Source of the DNA: Larus michahellis
Lineage: Eukaryota; Chordata; Aves; Charadriiformes; Laridae
DNA: 64,000 nucleotides
NCBI RefSeq assembly: GCF_964199755.1
Contig: NC_133903.1
Location: 5,659,001 to 5,723,000 of the forward strand
Direction: 5' to 3'
Shown here: positions 1-13,200 of the stretch, in pieces
Layout of the letters: the number at the start of each line of letters is the position of its first letter
Numbering within the stretch: the first letter of the stretch is position 1
The notes under the pieces: model-generated
Told to the model about the DNA's origin: nothing
The model's database searches: none
What the model saw: only the letters and a program-made list of their open reading frames with translations
Position numbers and translations under genes: made by a program

Positions 1-1366
1 TATATTTTCCATTTAAAAAAAAAAAAAAAAAAGCTGCAAAAACCCATAAAACCAAACAAAAAACCAACCAGAAAACCCAAAATCAAACCCAAAGAAACAT
101 GGGTGAGGCCAGATTTTGGCCCTTCATCTTTGTCCGATGACGTGCAGGCTCAGCTACACGTTGAGCTGCAAGAACAGGACACAGTGGTCAGCGTGACAGT
201 TTTCATATAAAAACTGAAGGAGTTGGTGTCAAAACCGAACACTGTATTTTAACAGCATTTCCCCGTTCATTTAAAATTGCCGGAGGAGTTCAAAAGGTGC
301 AGAGGTCCCAGCAGCCTGAAATCTGCGAGCCGTTCTTTGGGGTTGTTTGTCTCGCTGTAATCCTTTCATGTAAGCTTGGGTAACCTGTAAAATAACTCTG
401 CTCTCTGAAGTTGGTTAAGGAGCAAAGAAGCATTAAAGGCCTTGACCTTTGAAGTTATTGCTCCCAGAGGTGAGGCTTGAATGACTGGGGAGATTTTTGA
501 GCCTCCTAACTTGTTTACATTAGAAAAGAAGATACCTTGCTCTCCCCTTTCCTCCTTTTAACGCTGCAAAGTTTGGGTAATCTAGTCCATTTTCAGACAC
601 AAGTCTTGACAACAATTTTCATGAGAATTCTCTATTTTAGCCTGTTCCGTTCCCTCTCAGGAGAAGTGGATTAGACATCTTAAAGCATGTATAATTTTTT
701 TTCCTCCTATTATTGTTTGATTGTTAACTTATTTTGAACAGACTAGAAAATTATATATTGCTTAGCACAAGAGGATTTTTTTTTTGATGCAAGAAATCAT
801 AAATCTTGTCTGATACAAAACTGACGTCAATATTTAATTCTGAAGGGCAATAAATCCTTGTTGTAAGAGGAAGGCAGGCAATGATAGGTATTCCATATTC
901 AGAATACTAAATCCTGACCCTACGGAAGTCAATCAAGATTGTCCTTGACATGAAGGGGATCAGGATTTAGGCCTGCATTTTTTTCTACAAGGTAATTGTT
1001 AATCTCTTCTTCGTGGCCAGCAATGGCAAGAATCTAATAGTTGTTGGGATTTTTTTTTAATTTGAAATGTGTCAGAAGGGGAACCAAAGTTGGAAGCGTA
1101 GAAGGGGGCAAAGTCTTCTGCTGACTGGAGGATGAGGAAGCGTTTTCACTGATTTCACTGCAATGTCCCTGGATCGTTAGCGGGGTAGCATACCTCAGCA
1201 CTGTTGACTACCCAGTATGTAAATCTGGAGACTTCCTGAATCATCACATTTCATTTCAGCTAATCAGCAGCAGGAACTTTTCTCACATATGTAACAAGTT
1301 AATTAAATTGCAATGGAGTGCTGAACACAAACTATAAGTAATTTATGTATCTATCTCTGTGTTTAG
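1..1366 (+). other. DRC3: Intron sequence of DRC3, upstream of first visible exon
   Basis: This stretch precedes the first exon I can recognise and ends in a normal acceptor (pyrimidine-rich, AG at 1365–1366). It is moderately AT-rich, with an 18-base A run near position 15 and several T runs. I see no coding segment resembling the upstream leucine-rich-repeat or coiled-coil exons of DRC3, and no repeat I can name. Earlier DRC3 exons should lie left of the window. Confidence 0.6.
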
Positions 1367-4300
1367 AGGCTGTATGAGATTCGTAATGCCAGTAGTTATG
1401 ATATTGCTGAGTCTAAACGAGCCGAGTACAAGGAGGACATACTTCAGCTGTCAGACGCACTCATGACCTTGGAAATGCTGACAGCTGACCAGCTGGAGGT
1501 AAGGGTCAAGCACATACCTGTGAGACCTCACATCCAGAACATGGGGGGGTCAATTTTCTGTTGCTTCACCCCTCTGTTTAGTAGCCCATTGCACAAAGAA
1601 GGGGGCACAGGTCTTCCAGTCAGGCTAACAACTTGCCTCCATCTTAGTCTTTTCTGCTCAATGTCGATCTGGGTGAAAGCAGGCCCTGGACATTAATACA
1701 TCGCAACGGATTTCTGTTTCTCAGAGCAGAGTGCAGTATGTCCTTCGCATCTATCTAAGCTGATTTCCTAGTCTTTAGAGAAAGGAACTTGAGGCCATTC
1801 AGTCGTTTTATAGGTCTGTGTAGAGACCTGCGTGAGGTATGCATTTGGGATTCTAGAGATGTAATTCTTTGAAGCTGATCTTTGCTATGAATAAGATTAC
1901 ACACATTCCTGCTCAGCTTACTGCATTTGCTTGCATAATAGCTGCCTTTTTTCTCCCCAGACTTTCCCTCAAAATCTAGGGCAGGGCTGCTAATGTGCAT
2001 CTTCATTTTAAAAAAAAAGAAAAAGAAAGAAGTAAGCTGTTGAAAAATTAGCAGAGAGGAGCTGGGGCCTGCGTGCAAGCAGATGCAGCAGTTTACTTTT
2101 GTGAATGCGTGACAGAAAGCAGCGGCTTAAAATGGATTGCTCACTGCATCAGGATTGTGCCTTTTAGTGTTTTCTGAATTGGTCCTCATGTATCTGCAGT
2201 CCCTGATGGAAGGAGCAGAAACGTTCCTCTCCGCATGCCCTTCTGGATTTGCAGAAGGTGGCTGTATTTGAACTGTTGTATCGAGACATTTAAGTGCAAC
2301 GCTTCATAGATGCTCCATCAGCCATTTTTGAGAGAGGGCAGTAGCAATTTTAGTTTCTGAGGACTAAAACAAAAGCTGCAGTAAGCCCGGGCATTGGTTA
2401 TGCTTCCGACAAGAGGCTCTTCATACATATAAGGATACTGCAGCGTGGCAGGATACGGGAATACAGCACACTCGGTGCATTACTTAGGTGAGGGTAAAAA
2501 AGGATCAGCTGGCTTGCTCCAGACACCAGGTAAAGGCATCAGTCAGTCAGCTTCCCTCCAATAAACTGACTATGATTTTCTGTCTCTGAATGAGGAAAGA
2601 AAATCCTGCAGCCCTTTCAAAACACTTGAAATGCTTGAGGCAGTGCAGTTTCTGACTGTGCTAATAACAGCAGTGAGTCCAAATTATAATCAGTTGTTGA
2701 TTCTTCCTAGACTGCCTGACTCCCTTTTATGTTTATGCAAGTTTTCATTGTAATATTTCCTTCTTTTCCTCTCTGTTAAGGAACTAATAGAGGATTTCAA
2801 AGGAAACATTGCCGTCATAGCATCAACATTCATTGAAAATGTTAAAGGGATATATCCTTTTGATAGTACGTTGGCCTGGACCTCCCAGTGATGTATGTAT
2901 ATTTCAATTCTAAATCCAGAAATGAGACATCAGTATAGAATTTGATTATTATTATATTTTTAAATCAATAGAAAAAGTCTTTTCCCAGCTTTGCAGGAAT
3001 GGTTATTCAAGGTGCCCAGCTTCTTTCTGTGGAGACTCTGGTGAGCACAAAAGGATCTAAGTTCTCTTGTGGTGAAAGTCTGTAGGACTTACGCAGCTTT
3101 CTCCTCTTTGGGAATCTTCCTTTCTTCCCCACACAGCCATGACAAAACTCTGGGAAGAGCTGGTTAGGCTGATTTCTTTGTACTTTCTTGCCATAGCAGG
3201 CAATGAAATACCTACAATTCTTGTTGAAGTTTCTTTACATTTTTGTGTTCATTTTTGTGTTGTTGATGTCTTCTGGAACAAAGTGAGATGAGAATACCAA
3301 AGTGCTTCAGTGACAGATTATGCTACTCTAAACATAAAAATCTGTTGGCCTAGTGCAAATAATTGCACTATATTCAGAGTTTAGCTTATATCCTGGGAGG
3401 CCTCCTGCAATTTCCTTTGCAAACCTAGTCCCAGTCTCTGTTCTGCATAATATATGGCAGTGAGGATGAGCCCTCATGCGTGTGAGCTGCGCTGAAGAGC
3501 AGCAAGTGTATATCCAGACATCATGGTAGCTTCTGGCAGCAGCCAGGCTCTTTCCTGTGGAGACACGCTGTGTGGACACTCAGAATCTGGTTACATTTAA
3601 TCTGTAGGATTGGTGTCGTCAGCCTTTTCCTTAACCATCTTCTCTACGATCACCCAGTGCCGGGACCTGGAAAACCGTCACCATGAAGAGCTGCTAGAGA
3701 TCTCCATCACCACACTGGAGAAATCAGTCAAGAATGAGCTTGACGAAGATTTGCCAGCTGACGTTCAAATGGTGAGGGCACCAAAAAATTCATCTCTGCT
3801 AAGGAGTTGGCAAGAAGAGGAGGCCACAGCCTCTCCTCAGAAGGGACGGGGTTTCCAGAATGCTCAATAGTGCTAAAGCCATGGCTAAACCAGAGTATAA
3901 CCTCCTCCTAAGAGGCCCCAGCCACTTGGCTGAACTGCAGTGCTGCTGGACATCTCCACTGACTAGGACAGAGGAGAACTGCACTGCAGGTTTCCCTGGG
4001 CCCTGCCAGAGTTGGTGGCAGCAGCCCAGGAGAGGTACTGAGCAAGTTTCTCCTGCCTCCAGCACAACTCACTTCTCTGGCTGATTTCCAGGCAGCCCCA
4101 ACCCAGCAGGCACTTAGGCAGCATCTTTGCTGCACTCGCAGCTGGTTTTGTTCAGATTCTCCCTGCTCCCCTAGGAGAATCCAAACACCGCTCTGACTTC
4201 CTTGCACCGGGGCTCTGTTTCCCTCTGTGATTTCAAAAGCCCTTCCTAGAGCTCCCCAGGCCATGAGCTGATCTGGAGGCGGGACATGACATTTCAAACA

Positions 4301-5666
4301 GCCTTCCACTGAGCCCTCAGTCGTGCTGTGATACCAAAGATCCCAAAAGCCTTTCAGAAAGCACAAAGATCATTGCAGTGCTCCACGCAGCAACGCCGCT
4401 GACCTTTTTGACTCTGTTATTCCTTCATTTAGTGGCTAAACGACTCAAGTTTTGCATTCGCTGTGGTTTCGCTCTGTCCTGATTACCCCAGCCCCACTGT
4501 TACTCCAGGTAATCAAGAGCTGACAGACACAAAACAGACCCCTCAGCCTCCCCGGGGGAGCTCCCTGCTTTATGGTCTGTGCAGATGGCTGCAGTTACGC
4601 ACCGTTGCTGTGCACCCATTTTGCCTCGCTGCCATCCATTTCCACAGAGAAGCAATCTTCATTTGTTCAACAGCTGCACTTGGCTGCAGGAGGAGAGTCA
4701 TTACGGTTTAGCGAAGCCACCCTCTATTTAGAGCCACGGGGGAAAGTCACTGCTTTGATTAGAAGCTGGGACTCTCCAAAAATGAAGATTTACAGCCAAT
4801 GCCACCAGTGCAAGAGACCCTTCCAAGAGCGATTTTCCACTTCCCGCACCTGCTGGGCCAGGCATGCTGGAGCATATGCAGTCTTGCTTCAACACCAGCT
4901 GCCCGCAGGGTCTGCCGTGTGCTGCGAGGCAGCCTGCCTGCAGCACAGCCCCCAGCAGCAGGCGCTTGTTCCCCGCTCCAGCCCGTGAGGCCGAGGGTGC
5001 TGCCTCAGTTTCCCGACCCACATTAGGAATAATACTCCATTACACCACGGCGAGGCCCAGACCCTCTTGTGAAGGGTAAAGCACTGGATTCATTCTGATG
5101 ACTAGGGCTTTATCAGGCTGAAACAGAAGGATTATTTTCTTCCCCCAAGCGCTGCAGTTACTGTGCTGCTAGTCTTTCGCTACAAGCCCGCCTCCTCCCC
5201 TCATCCAGTCACGTTACTTCCTAGCTTCTTGTGGACAAAAACACCATTGTCAACGCAGTCAACACGTCCCATGGCATCCACCTGCTGAAGATTGATAAGC
5301 GAGAGAGCGACATCCTCAGCAACACCTACCGCTGGCAGACCTCCGTGACGGAGAAGGTAAGAGATGGGGCATGCTCAGGGGGATGGGGCACAGACAGGTC
5401 TGGCCCAAGCGGTGGGGACACTGCTGGGAAAGATGTTCCCTAACCTTTGCTGAAGCCCTCTGTGCTGCAGCAAGGGACCCTGACAAGCCTGCGGCTTCGC
5501 TGCTTGGTTTCAATCTGTTCAGGCTGTCCAAAATGAGATCAACAGAAACCGCGAGCGTGTCGGAGAGATCATTCAGTACATCGACAATCTCCAGGAGGAG
5601 CTGGATAACCTAAGAGATCCTGGAGACGATGGGGTAGGTCTGACACAGGCTGGGCAGCTGCCTTAG
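1367..5666 (+). CDS. DRC3: DRC3 (LRRC48), C-terminal part: dynein regulatory complex subunit 3
   Basis: DRC3 is a subunit of the nexin-dynein regulatory complex that links doublet microtubules and controls dynein in motile cilia and sperm flagella. Five exons are visible: 1367–1498, 2781–2851, 3648–3771, 5225–5356 and 5523 to the stop. Joined in frame they give about 200 residues of charged helical, probably coiled-coil sequence. Recognisable blocks are DALMTLEM, CRDLEN.HH, DEDLP, VDK.TIVNAV, SH.IHLLKID and RNR.RV.EI.QYID, matching the human C-terminus as I recall it. Exon lengths preserve frame (132, 71+124, 132 nt). The last exon either reads on to TAG at 5664–5666, which I prefer because AATAAA follows at 5792, or splices at the GTAGGT donor at 5634. 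The N-terminal LRR domain is outside the window. Introns 1499–2780 and 3772–5224 hold nothing I can name. The gene is convergent with ATPAF2. Confidence 0.93.
2852..3647 (+). other. DRC3: U12-type AT–AC intron of DRC3
   Basis: The exon starting at 2781 has no GT donor that fits the protein, but at 2852 it meets ATATCCTTTT, the canonical minor-spliceosome AT–AC donor. The intron's 3' end carries TTTTCCTTAAC (3625–3635), matching the U12 branch-site consensus, and terminates in TCTCTAC at 3647, about 13 nt past the branch adenosine. Joining GGGAT to GATCACC gives phase-2 splicing and the peptide FIENVKGMITQCRDLEN, identical in length to human FIENVQSLMAQCRDLEN as I recall it. The nearest U2-like alternatives drop or add residues. 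Confidence 0.88.
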
Positions 5667-5791
5667 CTGGGGGCACACAGGACAGTCCCCAGCGGCAGCA
5701 CACCCAGCAGGGACGTCTGTCTCTCTATGCCTGAGCTGCCTGGGACATTTCAGGCCAAAGGCATACTTCTTCCACCCCACCATAAACTGCA

Positions 5792-5797
5792 AATAAA
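5792..5797 (+). promoter_or_regulatory. DRC3: DRC3 poly(A) signal (AATAAA)
   Basis: A canonical AATAAA lies 126 nt after the proposed DRC3 stop at 5664–5666. Its distance and strand suit a short 3' UTR, and it supports the last exon reading through the GTAGGT at 5634 rather than splicing there. Confidence 0.6.
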
Positions 5798-5819
5798 AGA
5801 TACTTACTGATTCTGGAAA

Positions 5820-6782
5820 AGCATATGAAGCTCTGTCTCTTCCATCACGTTGGCACAAAGCCCGGGCAGACAGAGCTCAGACCTGGTCACGAGGGGTTAT
5901 GGATCAGCTGTGAGCTGATTGAACCAAACCATCGTAGCATATCATGCCTGAAAGCTTTAGTACCTGCAGGCGCGGTGGTAGGAACCTGTGAGCCACAGGC
6001 ACGCGGCAGCAGCCTGGGAGAGGACTGCTCTCCATCAAACCACCCCCCAAGATAACAGCAGGTTTCCAGCTCAGCAAGCACAAGGCTGGCGGGGGCTCTG
6101 CGTGCCTGGGAGCCTTGTCTTCTCACCACCTCTCGCAAAAGCAGCTTTCTGCAGCGTGAACAGAGCAGCCCCCAGCTAGCAGGAAGGGAAATCAATGGTT
6201 CCAGAGGAGCTCACACACCACCGCTCACAACAGCCAAGCGAGGAGTCATTAATTCCCCTCCTTGCTCGGTGACAGCGGCTGCTACGCTCACTTGTGGGCA
6301 CCTTCTGAGGAATGATGCTGGCCGGGGCGGTACTGCTCCAGGCAAGCAGCAAGGAGAAAGGTGGGAAGGTTAAATGAGAGGGTGGCTGCATACGCACTCT
6401 GGGGAGAGGCCGGTTCTCTCCAAAAGGCCTGTGGCTGGTGCTGCCTGTCATACACAGATTTAGCTTGTAGTACCCTGTGCTCTTGAAGATGTCAGGAGCC
6501 CAGGTTCCCCCTGCGCTTGCTCCAGGACTGCTGTCAGCTCCCTGCTACTCCTTGGCTGCAAGGACAGGGCAGCTAGCATGGAGAGGCTCACACAGAGATG
6601 CGGAGGGAGCAGATCTGTTTGCGAGGTAGTGTCTGTTCAGCTCTGCTCTGTATTTTTTTCTGCCTGCAGCCAGCTCAGCACTTGCCTGGAGCCTGGCAGC
6701 TCAGGACCTACACCGCAGTTTGGTGATTAAAACAAAGAAATACTCAGCAGCATTGGCTTTCAGTATCTAGCACGGGCGTGCC
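5820..6782. other. Convergent intergenic gap between DRC3 and ATPAF2
   Basis: About 1 kb separates the presumed 3' ends of DRC3 (+) and ATPAF2 (−). It has mixed composition and only short open frames. I recognise no exon of either gene, no RNA gene and no repeat family. Confidence 0.5.
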
Positions 6783-6788
6783 TTTAAT
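6783..6788 (-). promoter_or_regulatory. ATPAF2: Possible ATPAF2 poly(A) signal (ATTAAA)
   Basis: On the minus strand this reads ATTAAA, the commonest variant poly(A) hexamer, about 460 nt beyond the ATPAF2 stop codon. I saw no AATAAA on that strand nearer the stop. Assignment is by position only. Confidence 0.4.
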
Positions 6789-7246
6789 CAAACAGAGAGA
6801 CCCTGGTGTTACATACAGGCACACTGAGGGATGAAGAACAGATGCAATGGAGTCTGTTTTCAGATTTCCATAACAAGTGTGTGTCAGGAGCTGGCAGCTA
6901 TGAAGACATGTGGCATATGCTGGGTATGTCTGTGCCGTGCCCTGCCCAGGAAGCTGTTTCTTTCATGGGAGCTCCTCTGATGAGTTACAGACACCGGTAA
7001 TGGACAGAGCTGCTGTCTTGGGGATGCAGAGGAAGCTCACCTTGACCTTCCCTCCTTGTGGGCTCAAAACTGCTAGCGCTGCACTGCGGCAGGCAGTCCA
7101 AGCGAGGAGATGCCCACAAAGTTGCAGCTCCTCAGCACAAGGCTGATCCCAGGGAAGGCTTGGTGGCAGGAGGGTGGTTACCATCCACTGGGTCATGCCA
7201 GCGATTCACAGCTGGGCATTTTCCTCCTGTGCCCAGCCCAGCAGCC

Positions 7247-10200
7247 TCAGTCCTGCAGCAGCTTGTGTTTTACAGTCGAGCTCTCGGAACAGAGGTGAAC
7301 AAAGAGAGTCCCAGCTGCCGCGCGAGCACGCAGCTCGCACAGATCATAGTCATGGGCCCACTCCACATTGCCCCACCGCTGAATCTGAAGGAGAGGAGGA
7401 ACGCAAGTCAGTTCAGAACTGGATTACACAGAGAGCTGCTCAGCAACTCTCAGCCTCCCTTTTCATGTTTGTGAAACACGGGTAACCCCCCAGGAGCTGT
7501 GCCGGTCACTCACTATGGGGGTAGCGAGGTCTCCAGATGAGTATGGAGGACACGCTTCATCTGTACTGGCGTCTGACACAAAACCCCTTAAAGGGAGGAT
7601 TAAAAGATTCCCATCAAGTTCAGACACTTTTGGGTCAGGGAGAGCTTCACACCAGGCCAGTTACCAGCAAGCAAGTTATTATCTTGGTGTCTACAAAGGC
7701 CTCCAGGCTGAGTAACCCACAGCAACAGAAGCCAGCCACAACTTTGCGCTTCAGATGAGAGAGGAAGAAAAGCAGCCATCTGGGTTTTGCAAAAAACTGG
7801 CAGCCGCAGCCCTGGGAGCACTCTGGGCTGTTGCGCCCATGATGTTCCTCTACAGCAGTGCACTCCAAACTCTCAAATGGGGAGAGTGGTGGAGTGGAAC
7901 CTCTCCTGCAATAGCAGGCACTTCCCTTGCCAGTTATTTGTGGTGGGAGATGCATTTGTCATGCTGAGATTATTGCTATTTGAATTATAGGGCTGTTCTG
8001 TAACATCATTTACCTGGTATTCTTCCTCCAGGCGAGACAGCAGCACGGCTTTCTCTACTGTAATGTGCCTGTCAATCAGACCCATGGACAGAATCAGAGA
8101 TTTCAGCTGGGTGATTACATATTCTATACCTGGAAGACAATAACCCAAAACAAACAAGATTCATGGCTGTTTTCTGCAGCATTCCAGCAGCATCTTCGCA
8201 TGCTCTGAAGAGACAGTCAGGGTGCGGTACCTCCTCAGGGACAGCGATACCTCCCACTTGCATCTGGGCACTTAAGCATCAGATCTGCAGTTAACAGCAG
8301 ACACAAAGCGCTATTCTGGCCACCGTCACCGCAGTGACAAATGGCTTCGAAACTGCCTGCTATTATTCTGCCACAAACCTGCCCTGTGCAAAGGGAAGGG
8401 ATACCCATCCAGGCCCGAATATTCTGGAACTCAGCTGAAAGTCCAGGGTGAGAGGGACTCGTATACTGTTTGGTGATAAAAGAGCTGCCCACATCTATAA
8501 TCACGCATAAAAAAAACACTGCGCAAATGTGTGTGGTGTGCTGTGCCCTGGGACAGCTGTGTTGGCAAAGGACACAGCTGCTGGGCTTGGCTAATAAAAC
8601 AGCAGAGCTCTTTCCTGCCACACCACCAGCTACTGGCTTGCAAGACACCCCTCTTCAAGGCAGGAGAGCGAGTGCCTGATGGCTGAGAGACTGGAGCAAA
8701 ACTTGAAGACGTGCACAGCCAGGAGGAGGAGGAAAGCAGGGCTCAAAACTCTGAGCTGCTGAGCACTCATGGTCTAGCACAAGCTGACAGGAAATGGAGG
8801 TACCTGCACACGGACAGGGTCGAAGGAAGGAACTGAAGTCAGACTCGTCCTGCGCTACCAGCCTAAGCCAGATCTTGAATTTCAGGTCTAAAATCAACTA
8901 GCTGTCCAGAGGCTCCCCTTCCCCAGGGAAGGCACGTGCCTTTCCTTTCCACCATGCTTACCCAGATTACCAACTATGAAGAAATGATTCATCAAATAAT
9001 ATCTTTACAGGGGTAATGGGAAAGCTTTGCAACTCAGGGACCTTTCCTGTCCCTGATACCTGAGCAGCTGCTCAGATAGTGTCTTCTATCGGTTTCACTG
9101 TCTGCTGCTCATTCAAGTGTTGCATTTGAGGACTTGAGCAAAGCAAACATTACTTAATTTCTTTATCTTTAGGTGTCATTCGGCGCTACCAGGTAAGATC
9201 AAGTGGGCAATAAGGGTGAAAGAGTGAGGATACTGCACAGAGCCATGGATACTTGGAGCACTAAATCCCATTTCTTTTCCTAGTAACAAAGCTGGGGACT
9301 CTGTCACTAGAAAGTTTGAAGTTATTAAAGAAGTTATTTCTGCTGGGGTAGAGCAGACAGCTTGCAGGCCAGCAAAGTCAGACCCTGAACACCAGTGGCA
9401 CTAAAGGGAGAGTCCCTGTCCTAACAAATACAGCTAAGGGATTGGCTTGGAGTTTTAAAATATAAAGCCTCAACACTCTGATTATCTCAGCACATCAGCA
9501 GGAGAGGAAAAACATTGCAGTCACATTTCTCCCCCGTGGAGAAGAACCGCCTTCTCCACTGGCACAGCCCGAGCAGAGGGCTCCCTGGTGCAGCCTCTCT
9601 CACCTTGCAGAGCCCACATGTTGTAGGATGCCAGATGGCTGATGAAGGTCTCCTTGGTGCTGGCTGGGATGTTTGGCCCCAGGATGCTGGTCGAGGAGCC
9701 AATTGCCACGTTGTACCTGGAATAATCACGCGGCCCCTTAGAAAAGCACAGGGCTTGTGGACCTTGCAGCTCCAACAATCACAGGCACTAGAGCTCCTGG
9801 CCTCAGCAGGGCTGGGCATAAGAGACAGAAACATCTTTGACCTTTTACCTTTTCTCAGCCCAGGCGACAACAGGATCCCATTCATTCTTCTGCAGCTCTG
9901 CCAAGGCAGCCGGCTCCTCCACACGATAGCTGGGATGTTACAGAACAAAACCACGCTGGATGTTCACTCCCAGGCTGCCAGACTGCTCCCTGCCAGGCTG
10001 GGGCACACCTCTGGGAAGAAACCTTTCCCCTCCGAGACCACAGCAAAGGGAGCAAGGGCCTACTGTCCACCCAGGCAGTGGCAGCAGTGATTGCTAACAA
10101 TCCCCCTACTCTTCCCCAAATTCGGAGGGTTTTTTTTTTGTTCTAGGAAGTTTGCAGATGTAGGACTGGCCTAAATGAATTCAAACCCTTGGGCCAAAAC

Positions 10201-13200
10201 CAGGAGAGATCAGAGCCCTGCCATGACTGGGTTATGGTATACGTTTTTCCTCACTCCCCCCAACCACCTTTCTAAAAACCACAGTGACAAGACAACCACG
10301 CCGCTGTGCCAGCAGGGCCCCCATCTCGTACCAGACAGTGTCAGTCTCCAGGAACTTCACAGCCGCACGGATCAGCTGCATTTTGTTTCGCTGCGTGGGA
10401 TTGTCCAGCGCCGTGTTGCACAGCGTGGTCTGCGGAATAATGACAGTTTAAACTGTTGTTATTCAAAGCTTGGGGAAGCAGAAGCTTCCATTGTACAAAG
10501 CCAAGAAGAAGTAGAGGAATTCATGGCAGACAGAGAACCGAGGAGCCCATCTAAAAAGGATGCAGGGCCAGAACATGGCTCACATAATAGCAATCTTCTC
10601 ACTGGTTTCAGAAGCTTTGGGAGCAGACCCATCAAGCACCAGAGGAGAGGGCTCACGGACTGCTCCAGAGCTTATCCCATTTCCTCCTGCGCCTTGCTAA
10701 CCCCAGTAATACTGTCCAGCTCCTTCTCAAGTCCCCCAGTGACACAGATTCCCCCCAAGACAGTCACTCAGCCAGTATCTAACTGCCCTCACAACCACAA
10801 GGTTCCCCCGAGTGCCCAGCCAAAGTCCCAACCTCTTCTCCCCAATTCTATCGGTATTAGGAGGAAACCTCTCTCCAGAACATGGATGTTCTGGTTTTAG
10901 AGATGGTTCTCATGTCTACACAGTCACCCCAGTTTTAGACCAAGCCATGCCAATTCTACTGCAAGAACTCAGGAGAGCTGGGGGAGAAGAACACAGAAGG
11001 AAGCATTCTCAGAAGATGCCCCTGTCTCATGCAACCCAGCACATGTCTCACACCCCCCAGTCCCAAAGTGGTTCTCAGTCCTTCCTCTGAAATCCATTCT
11101 GCCAGCTGGAAAAGCCCTTCCCTGTGGCAGTGGCCTGGCAAACCCATCTTTAGCCCCCAGTATTTCGATTCCCTGTCTTTAATTCTGACTTCCTTGACAT
11201 GACTGCTCCCAGCACACTGCGTTCTGCCCTGACAAGGTCTCAGCATGCCAACCTGCCGTGCTCACCAGATGCATAGTGTAGAACTTGATGGTGTCTTTCT
11301 GGGAGTCCCACTCTGTTGCCACTGCAATGGCCAAGGCCTCACTAGGGACAGTGAAGAGCTTGGCCTGGGGCGTTTTCAGCTTTCGGTGGTCCAGGTTTAT
11401 TTCAAAGCCTCCTGGGGAATCAGAGTATAAATCCTGGGGAATCAAAGAGGAGCAGGAACTAAGGAACAACAGACAACCCCACAACGGGAGCAGATTCAGA
11501 GGCAGAGCTGATGGGAGCAGGGGATCAGGGATACTCAAGTTTCCCACCACCACTTTGACATACTTTTCCCCCAAACAGTCTTGGAAGCTGTTTCCCACCC
11601 CACAGCTTCGCTACAGACGAGGAAAGGGCACAGCAGGCTGGTAACAAATACCCCACTCACATAGCCTGGGTTGTGGGTGCGCCACGCTCTCACTGAAGCA
11701 GCGTGGGCTGATAACGCCCCTCCCAGGGACCAGCCCCTCGGTGCTGTGCCTGTGGCCGTACTCACCTTCTCCTTGAGAGATGCTCACATTCTGGTAAAAC
11801 CGCTTCCTCTCTGAGGGTAAAAACAGAGCCGTTCAGAGAACAGTTTGAGGAGGTTCAGTCCCTTCCCCTGCTCCCCATCACAGCCCAGAACAGACAGTGC
11901 CCTTGGTGCTGTCGAGGTGGCCTGGCCACAAAAAATCCAGCCCATTCATCCACAGCTTCCAAGCACTACACCGTTTCAGTGAGCTCCACTCAACTGGGGA
12001 AGCACCATGAAACTGGTGAAAACCAGTGTTGCTGTGCACAACTGGCAAGTGAACGGGACCAGCTTCACTTCTGCCAGGCTGGGCTCTCAGCTCCCTTCGA
12101 ACTGGCCGGCACTGAGTCTCTAGACAGTCTGGCAGAGGTGGTTTCCAAAGCAGACCTGTCCCAGCACTCCTTATGGAGTTTCACTCTGGGCTCAATCTTT
12201 CAAGATTCTCCCACTGCAATCACATCTGACAAATTAATCCCTGAACTGCCCTGACTAACTCTCTCTCCCTGCGTATTCTGTCTCAGAGCAGCAAAAAACC
12301 CAGCAGGGTTAGACGCAGGGCAGGCCACAGCAACCTCTCTTTCCATGCCCGATGATGACAAACCTACGCGGTGCCAGCCCACATGCTCTCCCTCAGTGCA
12401 TCTCACTCATTCTCCGCTTTGACCTGCAGCCAATGCACCCTCTGGAAGAGCCGCAGCTGCCAGCAGGCTCGGAGCGTGTAGGAGCAAAGACGTTGTTCCC
12501 TCCACTGCGACTGCCCACAGGGGCAGGTTTATTGCTGGCGGTAACAGCTGGATGGTGTTGGGGACACACTACAGCATGACACTGAGTCACCAGCGGAGGA
12601 ACCACCCCCCACAGCTGCCTCCAGCCCACACATCCCACTCCGGCTCATGAGTACGCCAGCTCCACCAGCAAGGTAAGCCCAAGGGAATTGCAGGTCTCCG
12701 TTTTAAAGGCAGCCTCCTGTGAAACCAGCACTGTTTCACGCAATCCCAACACCCAAGAGATGGATTACAAGTGTTGCAAACGCTTGTATCTCTCACACAA
12801 GGCAGGAATAATGTGCAAGCCATTCCCCTGACGACAGCAAGCAGATCGTAAATCCCAAAACCACAAATCTACCTCGAGGAGGGTGAAGCGAGCAGGCCAG
12901 CCTGCAGGTCTGTTATTCTAGGCTAAAAAAGGCATATTCCCTGCTGAGGAAATGGAACAGGATTTGCTCAGGCACAGCAACCTGCAAGCTTTGGGGCCAC
13001 AGAAAACACCACACTGTTGAGACATAGTTCTGAAAAAATTAACATGTGTGTACCCTAGAGTCATGTCAGTGGGCTCTGACCCCCTGCGATGAGTCACTGC
13101 GACTCTGCAGCCTCACCTCAGACAAAATGATTTTTGGAGGACAGATTTTACTGTCCTCAAACCCACACGTTTCCAGCAAAATCTGTGGAGGGGATACATA

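Noticed and set aside
3608-3647. Conventional GT–AG acceptors (…GTAG at 3607, …GTCAG at 3622, …CCCAG at 3657) for DRC3 exon 3
   Set aside because: With available donors each adds or removes residues relative to human DRC3; only the AT–AC pair keeps frame and length.
10175-10900. 241-codon plus-strand frame
   Set aside because: It is antisense to ATPAF2 exon 4 and its introns, with no recognisable domain.
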